Positions 8,893 through 16,181 of a DNA stretch of 48,388 bases are shown here, in pieces. The stretch is from a virus: the IMG/VR virus record IMGVR_UViG_3300009702_000365, positions 1-48,388 of that record; one strand, 5' to 3'. Below the pieces are notes generated by a model, which saw only the letters and a list, made by a program, of their open reading frames with translations, made no database searches and was not told the origin of the DNA. Numbering within the stretch: the stretch's first letter is position 1; each line of letters starts with the position of its first letter. Made by a program: the position numbers and the translations under genes.

Positions 8893-11800
8893 TTGCGTCT
8901 TCCTATAGTTCTTTTAGTGTCGGTCTTCAGCCCGGATTTGTAGAATCTTCCGAGATAGTCACCATAGTCATCTACTAGATATACCTCACCCTTCCTCATT
9001 GTATGAAGAATTGGCTTTACTGATTCTGACTTAGAAGCAGTCTTCTTACCAGCCGACTGCATTGCTTTGCCGATATACTCTCCTATAGTGTTGCGAACAG
9101 CTTGCTGCGCTTCCTCTATAACTTCGTCGTCAAACCGTAAGATAGTCCAACCACGTTGAGCCAATAAATAATCTCTTTGCTTATCGCTCTCTGCTTGCTC
9201 TGGGTTAGAGTGCCATACATCGCCGTCGCAATTGTGCGTTACAATATGACCAGCACAATAAGTGTGATCCTCAGTTTCAAAGTTAACGACAGCCCCGTCA
9301 TAATGCTCTGTAGTAACACTATTGACTGGAACGTAATAATAGCATTCATCTTCTCGATGTTTTGATTTAGTATATCCATCAAACTTAATTGTTAATTCCC
9401 ACAATCCTCGTGTGGTGCATTCACGATCAAGAATTATAGACAGTTTTGGTTTTCTGCTTTGTGATAGAGTGGCAAAATATCCCATACTAAATACCAAAAA
9501 TTGCATGTCCGTAAGCAGTTGTTCAGAAGAAGAGATCAACCTGTAATCGCCTGACTCCGAGCGAATACATCCATCTCCTTCCATAAAGGCTTGAATAAAT
9601 CCATTCTGAGTTTGTCGTGGTGCATGTAATATAAATGCGGGTAATTGCTTCTCTGGAGCATGTAGACCAAAATTATCTATAAACCACCTAGACAAACCAT
9701 TGCAACATACAATAACTTTAGCAATACTGTCTACTGGATAACTTGTAACCCGAGATTTCAGGTTAAATTTCGATTCTAATATATTTTGCGTTCTAGCTAT
9801 CAACTCTGTTTCTTTAATGTTAAACGAAAGTTCTATAGCAGATCGCTCGTAATTAACACATCCTTCCGCCGCATAAATACCAAGCAACCAACCCAAATCA
9901 TAATCAAGTGCTATAAATTGTGGCAACTTCGTAGCATTATGATCTTTTCCTTGATAATCCGACAGGTCGAGGATATATTGCTCTGTTCTCCAATGACATT
10001 TAGGTATCATTAAATAGTCGCCTTTTGCGATTTCTGAAGCATTGATGAATGTATTATTTTTATCAGGAACAGTGTATGACCTAGTTCTAGTTATTGTAGG
10101 CTCTTCCCGTAATACTCTACTTGACTTTGGCTTACACAACATTAACGGGTGATTCTTTGTCACCTTAATTGGACGTAATCCAAGGGGCTTAATAACAACC
10201 AGATCATCGTCATGTTTATTTCGGATAACATTTTTGATCTTAGTAAATTTTCCATTTTGATCTAACAAATCATCCTCATGTGTAACATCCTTTGCAAATT
10301 TAGAACCACATTTGGTCATAACTCGTTGTTCTGGATGTAAGCACTCCACGCCCAGCTTCAGGTGGGGTAGAGCAAAATCTAAAGCGTAAGGCTTTGCTCC
10401 CGTGGGATTTTCCACAGGGAACTGTGCTTTGATAAACTGCGGATTCAATCGATAGACTTCAGATAGATCAGTTAGTATTTCAGCCATTGCTTGCTCAATA
10501 CTGGTCAACTTAATCATAGGTATCTGTTCAGGTTGCAACTGATTTTGTTGATCTTTCTGCTTGCCTTTCTTCAATACCTTACCGCCTTCAGCCATAGGTG
10601 CCATACCGCCTGGTGCCATTCCACCAGCACCAGCACCACCCATCATTCCTGCATCAGCGGGACCACCCATACCGGGTGCCATTTCGCCGCCTGTACCCAT
10701 AGCACCGGGGTCACCACCACCTGGCGGCATTCCACCAGCGCCACCACCCATGCCACCCATGCCACCCATTGCATCCATTCCCGGCGGCTGTCCCATAGCA
10801 GCGCCAGCAGGACCGGACTGCATCTGCTCGTAACGCATTCTTTTGACTTCCTGATTGTAGTCCAGATCAAGTTCCTCAAGGAATGTCTGAGCCGATATCA
10901 ACTGCTTGTCATGCAACTGGTTAAGAAGTTGATACCATTGGGTCTTGTCTTTAAGATTCAGATCGTTCCACTTTAGGGTTGGATACAAGAAAATGGTCTC
11001 ACCAAGTTCTTCACTTTCTTCCTTATCAATAAACCCCTGCATTTCTGCAATGGGCTTGAAGATATTAGTCTCGCACCACTCAGCCAGAGAACTTCTCCAA
11101 GATTCGATACGACGAATTAGAGTTTCAACACCAACTTGAGCCGACTGATAGCCAGAATTGGAATGTATGTTTAGTTTGCCATTGCGCTCGGTTACAATAA
11201 ATCCATTAGGAACCGTGACACACCAAACTTTACCACGATATGGAAGCTTCGTGATTGTATCGTGTTTCTTGGATTCGAGTGTTATGGTCTCTTTGCCGAG
11301 ATCGTAATCTGAGAAAGATATCTCCCAAATAGTACGTCGCTTGCGGAATCTCGGGAAGTAGCCACACTTCAAAGCAATTTCCATGACATCATCACGAAGT
11401 TGCATACTCTTAGTGTAATAAGTATAGTACTTCTTCGGCCCGTGCTTATCTCGGGTTCTTAATGCCCCATCACCGTTGATGAGATATCCAAGCACCACTC
11501 TGAGGTGATAAGGGCTAAGGTCTTTTACCCACAGCGGAAGTTTCTTATTGTGGCTGAGATGTCCACATTCTTCCATTAAGATTCTGGCTAATTGAGTATT
11601 GTGAATGGCAAACCCATGTTTTGTTTTTGACACTTTATATTCTGCGTCTTTCCTAAGTTCACACAAATCACTCCACCCTTTGCCCTTATCAGTTTGTGAT
11701 ATTTGCACACTTTGAGGGTTGCCGTAAGTTGATCTATTTCTACGTGTTTCTTTCTGTATATGCCCTTCAGATACGTAATAGGCTATTATTTTCAACTGAT

Positions 11801-14800
11801 CTTCAAATGGTATTGATTTGTCACCTATTCTTAGTATACGATTTTTTTCAACAGAAGCACCCTGCTCTCCGTGCCATCCGACAGTTTTTCTAAACTTAGC
11901 TCTATCTCGCACTGTGTCTGCTGTGTCTACAATCCATTCGTCATGATCCCGCTTCTGATAGAGCATGCGATGGTTAGGAGTGCAAGCGAAATCTATCCTA
12001 TCAGTCTGGAAGTGCATCAGATCACCATCGTAGTCGTATTCATGAATGGCAGTTGGCTTCTGATACTCAAGCATGCCAGTTTCTATGTTGAATGTAGCTA
12101 TCTCATCATCTTCAGAAATCTGAGACAGAGATTTCAGTCCATCCTTTGTGAGCATTCGGTCATATTGAGGAATGCACATTTCACCATTAAGCAGAGATTG
12201 GTTAAGCATAAATCCGTCAAGGATTTCTTTGCCGATATTCTCCATTTCTTGCGTTACTTGAAGAATCTTTCCAGCAGCTCCATACCATTCATAATCAAAG
12301 TTATGATGGGTTACGATGGTTAGGTTCGGATCGTTTGCCGTTGCTGCAATCTGCTGCTGTATGTCTGCAATGTCTGCTGAAGTCGCAGGTCGTGCATCGC
12401 TGCCAATTTTGACCACTCTAACTGGAAGAATCAAACGCTCTGCTACAATCCAGTTGGCTGTCATAATCTTGGTTTTGTAAGCCAAAGTAGTAAACAGACG
12501 ACGTATCAAACTAGAACCGTAAGTACCATATGGTACTGGCATATGTTTGATGTGAGAGATAGTACGATTAGACATTGGGATAGGCTTGTTCTGAATAACA
12601 AGCTTCTTCACTGCGTTTGGAATACTATCATAAATATTCTTGGGTTGCTTATAGAATACGATGCGCTTCAATTCTTCATCTGGGACCATAACTATGGTGG
12701 GTTCCTCGGCAAGAATTGACTGTTGTACTTCCATCCAGTCCGGGTTGAGTATTTTGATTGATTTAATAGTTCCGCCTGGATGATTACATCTGTCACCCGT
12801 ACCTGGATCAATCCCACTACCACCACATACTGGGCAAGCAATGTCTGTGTGTACAAATACATCTCCAAGCATGAAGTATTCTGAAGACATCATCTTGAAG
12901 TTTTCATTTATATTAAGCTTGGATGGCGGTACCACTTTCTTGTGGTAGTATCGCCAAATCTTATGATCCTTGCAATCTAATTTGAAGCCGTTCATCGGGA
13001 ATCGGCTATTATGGCAGGATATCCTATTAGCTACATATGAATGAGAATTCTCTATCTCCAAGTCGTATACAATACCGGAGAATTTAGTTTGTTTTATTGA
13101 CCTTATTTTTCTGAAAATATAATTGCCATCTTTGAAATATGGAGTGTTACTAATTTTATCCTCATCAACGCAATTATCTGATATCTTATAAGTAAGTCTT
13201 GATAAAGAGCTACAAGCTCTGCGGGACAATCTGACATTGTAGCAAGTTTGGCGGTTAATTTTTGATATTTTAGTAGAAGTGAAAGAGTATTCTAAACCTA
13301 ATCTATCACAAATATTAGCTATTTGTTCAGATAGTGTTTTAGAAACTCCAACTCCTTGGAACCCATTAACCTTATTGAAACATCCATCACCGTCCAAAAA
13401 CCCTGCCAACAGATGCAGTAAATCTTCATCCCCAAACTTCATTATTATGGGTGCAAATCGTTTACTGCCATCCTTAGACATACCTGGACATAAACCAATG
13501 AGATCATCGGCTATTCCTTTGCCATAAGCTGCAATTCTCTGTATTCCCTCTTCTTCTACTTTGCGAACTGTGACTTTGTTGTTACCATACAATTTATGGA
13601 TAATCGTAGTTACTTTTTCTACCAGCCCATTTTCCTCTTGGTCAAGAGTTAAATAAACACCCTTGTAGTAAGAACTATAATGACCTTTTATATCGGTATG
13701 TTTATATGGTATGCCACATCCTTCTGCGGCATACAACCCTAATAACCATGCAAAATCAGTATCTATGGTCTTATTATTCCTAGAATCACTATAATCTGCC
13801 GGGGTTAATAAGTAATCACCTTCTTTCAAATGTTGGGCCTGGACAAACTGAATTTCTCCTTCTCGCTTAGTTAATAACTCGTGTCCTTTAGTTACTCCTA
13901 AAGATTGCCCAAGAGAAACGCCTGCAATACTTATTCTAAGTATTTCTTCTTCTGTTTGTCTTGCAAATGTTCGAACAACCTTATTAGTATTGCCGTCATG
14001 CGATCTTATTAAATCTCCTGGCTGTATAGATGATATAGATTTCTGAGCACCATTCGCCATAAGGATTTGAGTTTCAGGAGTGAAACAATAGAAGTCAATA
14101 GCAGCAGCAACTTTCGGTTCATTCTCGTAAAAAAAACGGCAATTGGATGTTACAAATCCACTTGCTACAAATGAACGCTCTGGATCAATTTGCAAGTCGT
14201 AACCCCGACCTGTGTATCTAAATTGTTTGATGCTCTCAATGGGTTGAGCCAAGTATGTAACACCATCTTCCTCGTAGAAAAAACGAAGTTCTCTCGTATT
14301 TCTAGGTTCAAAATCATCAGGAATTTTCCCACTTCGCATATATGGCTTTAGCAATAGAATATCAGATTGAGGAATAAATACACGGTAGCACCATTTGCTG
14401 TCAGTTTCATAATGATCACCGTACAACGGATAGCGACCCAGCGAGGCTCGAATACCTACAGACAGAAGAAGCCAATAGATTTGATCTGCCATATCGCAAG
14501 AATAATTATTGGCGATTAATTTGCCTTCACGTTTAGAAAAAGAACCATCGCCATCAAAGTAGCCGCCTAATACATGGAGACGTGATTCTTTATCAAGATT
14601 GAAGAGACCTTCGGTGAAGCACTTTTCAGTTAGTTTACCAGTGATATATTTTGCGAAAAATGAGTGACATTCTTTGTTACAAACTTGTATACGTTGTGAC
14701 AATTTACTGTTATGATGCTCTCTAGAAATTACATTGCCCCAGACAGACATATGCGACTCTAGGTCATCCCTAAATTTCTCGTATTTGTTTATGGTAAAAT

Positions 14801-15539
14801 GAACCCTATTATCACATAAAGAGACACATCCGTCTGCCGATGCAAGTCCTAGCAACCATGCATCTGAATATTTAAGTTCTGATTCCCAGACTTTTGGAAT
14901 AGGAGCAAGCAAATAATCAGAAGCCTGTATGTCTTGTGACTCTTTCCTACCAATAAGATTTTCTGGAAAATCTATTTTTGGTTTATCACCACCAACGGGA
15001 ATGCCTTTGGATCGACGATAAATGGCATCTTTTTCCAGCTTTCTTTTATGGCGATAAGATTGGCCATTAATGACATATAGTGGATGGTTCTCTGAAACAG
15101 TTAAATTTCGCCAATATCCATAAACACTGAATTCAAGAGCAAGTATATCCTTATTCTTCTGTACAGAATATCGAGGGAACTCTCTAAAATTACCCTGACC
15201 ACTCAAAACTTGTTCAGAGTTTTTGACCTCATAAATGAGTCCATCTGTCAATCTATCTTGGATAATATCTTCTTCCTCAAACGACAATTTATCAATGTCT
15301 TTGAAAGTATAATTTGACGTAAGTGCTTGACCTATAAGCACTTGCCACTGGTAAATTTCTCTCCTCTTACTGGCAATCTGCCAGTTTTGTGGAGTATGTA
15401 ATGGGCTGAACCACATAGGTTGGCCCATCATATTGCTGACTCCAGTCATTTGGGCATCTTTCTGGAAGCCTGTAAATCGAGCATCAGCAGATGCAGCTAT
15501 TGCACTGCTGGCATATTTGAAAGTGCCACCCGCACTCAT
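8889..15539 (-). CDS. Portal protein precursor with four inteins and C-terminal VSR/DUF559-like nuclease domain
   Basis: 2216-aa precursor; removing the four inteins leaves 744 aa in five exteins of 65, 18, 277, 271 and 113 aa. The joined exteins read like a large-phage portal: SPLHTPQNWQ, EIYQW-CRFFYENEPKVAAA, AIDFY-SRFPMNGF, then VPYGTYGSSLIRRLF and the long helical LLNGEM-SGYQSAQVG segment. A DnaJ-like zinc knuckle (CPVCGGSG...CNH) lies in extein 3. A Gly/Met/Pro-rich linker (10590-10830) leads to a restriction-fold domain: LTSIEQ helix, YALDFALPHLKLGVE-CDGDVWH, DKQRDYLLAQRGW and RFDDEVI. Portals form the dodecameric DNA gate at the capsid vertex; the nuclease fusion is unusual. Start: ATG overlapping the stop of the 43-aa gene. 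Confidence 0.85.
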   Translation of the reverse strand: MSAGGTFKYASSAIAASADARFTGFQKDAQMTGVSNMMGQPMWFSPLHTPQNWQIASKRREIYQWQVLIGQALTSNYTFKDIDKLSFEEEDIIQDRLTDGLIYEVKNSEQVLSGQGNFREFPRYSVQKNKDILALEFSVYGYWRNLTVSENHPLYVINGQSYRHKRKLEKDAIYRRSKGIPVGGDKPKIDFPENLIGRKESQDIQASDYLLAPIPKVWESELKYSDAWLLGLASADGCVSLCDNRVHFTINKYEKFRDDLESHMSVWGNVISREHHNSKLSQRIQVCNKECHSFFAKYITGKLTEKCFTEGLFNLDKESRLHVLGGYFDGDGSFSKREGKLIANNYSCDMADQIYWLLLSVGIRASLGRYPLYGDHYETDSKWCYRVFIPQSDILLLKPYMRSGKIPDDFEPRNTRELRFFYEEDGVTYLAQPIESIKQFRYTGRGYDLQIDPERSFVASGFVTSNCRFFYENEPKVAAAIDFYCFTPETQILMANGAQKSISSIQPGDLIRSHDGNTNKVVRTFARQTEEEILRISIAGVSLGQSLGVTKGHELLTKREGEIQFVQAQHLKEGDYLLTPADYSDSRNNKTIDTDFAWLLGLYAAEGCGIPYKHTDIKGHYSSYYKGVYLTLDQEENGLVEKVTTIIHKLYGNNKVTVRKVEEEGIQRIAAYGKGIADDLIGLCPGMSKDGSKRFAPIIMKFGDEDLLHLLAGFLDGDGCFNKVNGFQGVGVSKTLSEQIANICDRLGLEYSFTSTKISKINRQTCYNVRLSRRACSSLSRLTYKISDNCVDEDKISNTPYFKDGNYIFRKIRSIKQTKFSGIVYDLEIENSHSYVANRISCHNSRFPMNGFKLDCKDHKIWRYYHKKVVPPSKLNINENFKMMSSEYFMLGDVFVHTDIACPVCGGSGIDPGTGDRCNHPGGTIKSIKILNPDWMEVQQSILAEEPTIVMVPDEELKRIVFYKQPKNIYDSIPNAVKKLVIQNKPIPMSNRTISHIKHMPVPYGTYGSSLIRRLFTTLAYKTKIMTANWIVAERLILPVRVVKIGSDARPATSADIADIQQQIAATANDPNLTIVTHHNFDYEWYGAAGKILQVTQEMENIGKEILDGFMLNQSLLNGEMCIPQYDRMLTKDGLKSLSQISEDDEIATFNIETGMLEYQKPTAIHEYDYDGDLMHFQTDRIDFACTPNHRMLYQKRDHDEWIVDTADTVRDRAKFRKTVGWHGEQGASVEKNRILRIGDKSIPFEDQLKIIAYYVSEGHIQKETRRNRSTYGNPQSVQISQTDKGKGWSDLCELRKDAEYKVSKTKHGFAIHNTQLARILMEECGHLSHNKKLPLWVKDLSPYHLRVVLGYLINGDGALRTRDKHGPKKYYTYYTKSMQLRDDVMEIALKCGYFPRFRKRRTIWEISFSDYDLGKETITLESKKHDTITKLPYRGKVWCVTVPNGFIVTERNGKLNIHSNSGYQSAQVGVETLIRRIESWRSSLAEWCETNIFKPIAEMQGFIDKEESEELGETIFLYPTLKWNDLNLKDKTQWYQLLNQLHDKQLISAQTFLEELDLDYNQEVKRMRYEQMQSGPAGAAMGQPPGMDAMGGMGGMGGGAGGMPPGGGDPGAMGTGGEMAPGMGGPADAGMMGGAGAGGMAPGGMAPMAEGGKVLKKGKQKDQQNQLQPEQIPMIKLTSIEQAMAEILTDLSEVYRLNPQFIKAQFPVENPTGAKPYALDFALPHLKLGVECLHPEQRVMTKCGSKFAKDVTHEDDLLDQNGKFTKIKNVIRNKHDDDLVVIKPLGLRPIKVTKNHPLMLCKPKSSRVLREEPTITRTRSYTVPDKNNTFINASEIAKGDYLMIPKCHWRTEQYILDLSDYQGKDHNATKLPQFIALDYDLGWLLGIYAAEGCVNYERSAIELSFNIKETELIARTQNILESKFNLKSRVTSYPVDSIAKVIVCCNGLSRWFIDNFGLHAPEKQLPAFILHAPRQTQNGFIQAFMEGDGCIRSESGDYRLISSSEQLLTDMQFLVFSMGYFATLSQSRKPKLSIILDRECTTRGLWELTIKFDGYTKSKHREDECYYYVPVNSVTTEHYDGAVVNFETEDHTYCAGHIVTHNCDGDVWHSNPEQAESDKQRDYLLAQRGWTILRFDDEVIEEAQQAVRNTIGEYIGKAMQSAGKKTASKSESVKPILHTMRKGEVYLVDDYGDYLGRFYKSGLKTDTKRTIGRRK
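9231..10343 (-). other. Intein 4 of portal (371 aa), inside nuclease active site
   Basis: Starts with Cys (CLHPEQRVM), ends VTHN with +1 Cys (CDGDVWH). Block B is VTKNHPLML. Homing motifs are LLGIYAAEG and IQAFMEGDG. The insertion divides the GVE-CDG motif of the portal's C-terminal VSR/DUF559-like domain, between the acidic residues expected to bind metal. Confidence 0.93.
11157..12176 (-). other. Intein 3 of portal (340 aa)
   Basis: Starts with Cys (CIPQYDRML), ends IHSN with +1 Ser (SGYQSAQ). Block B is ACTPNHRMLY. The C-terminal block has the form VWCVTVPNGFIVTERNGK, different from the YDLEV...HSYVANG form of inteins 2, 4 and the one at 16302-17453. The penultimate residue is Ser, not His. 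Weaker LAGLIDADG motifs are IIAYYVSEG and VLGYLINGDG. It looks like a separate intein lineage. Confidence 0.9.
13008..14087 (-). other. Intein 2 of portal (360 aa)
   Basis: Starts with Cys (CFTPETQIL), ends SCHN, with +1 Ser (SRFPMN). Block A is typical (PGDLIRSHDG) and block F reads YDLEIENSHSYVAN. Homing endonuclease motifs are LLGLYAAEG and LAGFLDGDG. It is separated from intein 1 by an extein of only 18 residues. Canonical class 1 residues are present, so autocatalytic splicing is expected. Confidence 0.93.
14142..15344 (-). other. Intein 1 of portal (401 aa, starts with Gln)
   Basis: Inserted between W65 of extein 1 and the Cys of CRFFYENEP. The intein begins with Gln (codon CAA), not Cys or Ser, and ends Thr-Ser-Asn before +1 Cys, so it also lacks the usual penultimate His. 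Block B is present as SENHPLYV (about residues 84-91). Two LAGLIDADG motifs are visible: LLGLASADG (164-172) and LGGYFDGDG (259-267), each keeping its acidic residue. The boundaries restore an uninterrupted portal reading. No frameshift or alternative Cys start was found at the junction. Confidence 0.85.
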
Positions 15540-15667
15540 TCTATCTTATCTAGTTCTTGTATTCTTTTTTGATGTGCCAGTTTAGGAGTCAATGCATTCG
15601 CATATGGGTCGCCCATAATAATGGGTTGCTTCCAATTAGGATCGTCAGGTAATATGAGATTTCCCAT
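15536..15667 (-). CDS. Small 43-aa protein upstream of portal
   Basis: ATG at 15667 has AAAGGA about 6 nt upstream. It encodes 43 aa beginning MGNLILPDDPNW and ending with a charged helix, stopping in a TGA that overlaps the portal ATG (ATGA). The start signal and coupling make it a convincing gene despite its size. Function unknown. Confidence 0.75.
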   Translation of the reverse strand: MGNLILPDDPNWKQPIIMGDPYANALTPKLAHQKRIQELDKIE

Positions 15668-15684
15668 TTATATTCCTTTCAGTA

Positions 15685-16179
15685 TCAATTTTCCATTGCC
15701 AAATCTTTAGATGTTTCTTCAATATCACTACGGACCCGCACTTTGAGCCTTTTGATAACATCAGGATTATCACAGTTACGTTCCATTATACGTAGTTCTT
15801 GTTTGTTCAAAGAGTCAATAAAGTCAAGAACTTCATCTTTGTCTCCATTAAACAATGATAGAATCGATGGAGTTATCTTTGTCGTGGGAGCTTGCATAGG
15901 TTTGAATGCTGCTTGAGGAGCTGCTTGAGGAGCTGGAGAAGCTGCTGGAGAAGTGGGGGCTAATGTCCCTCTTTGCTGCTTACCATACATATTTTGAAAG
16001 TGCTGACGCCACGCCTTCTCTCGGCGCTTACGATCCCATTCCTGTTTTTGCTTTTGCAAAGCAGTGCCTATTTGGCGTCCAGCCTGGCCGCCTGGTTGTA
16101 TTTTCTTATGGAACCGGTCAAACGGGTCTTGAACCTGGATTTGAGTTTGAGCAGCAGTTTTGGTTGGGGCTGTGCCCAT
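15685..16179 (-). CDS. Hypothetical 164-aa structural-type protein
   Basis: ATG lies 2 nt after the stop of the intein-bearing gene, with no Shine-Dalgarno in the A-rich sequence before it. The N-terminal half is basic and Gln-rich (a charged helix around RKRREKAWRQHFQNMYG); a Pro/Ala linker follows; the C-terminal ~60 residues form a compact helical segment (LSLFNGDKDEVLDFIDSL). No known family recognised. Expression may depend on coupling or on slippage in the adjacent A11 tract (16186-16196), since one added A would join the two reading frames. Confidence 0.8.
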   Translation of the reverse strand: MGTAPTKTAAQTQIQVQDPFDRFHKKIQPGGQAGRQIGTALQKQKQEWDRKRREKAWRQHFQNMYGKQQRGTLAPTSPAASPAPQAAPQAAFKPMQAPTTKITPSILSLFNGDKDEVLDFIDSLNKQELRIMERNCDNPDVIKRLKVRVRSDIEETSKDLAMEN

Positions 16180-16181
16180 TG

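Noticed and set aside
10491-10976. Plus-strand His/Thr-rich ORF of 161 aa
   Set aside because: It is antisense to the portal's Gly/Met/Pro-rich linker and has repeat-driven composition, not a credible protein.
15300-15360. Frameshift hiding a normal Cys1 start of intein 1
   Set aside because: The extein and intein frames are continuous, and the Gln codon follows Trp65 directly; no nearby Cys codon restores both extein and intein patterns.
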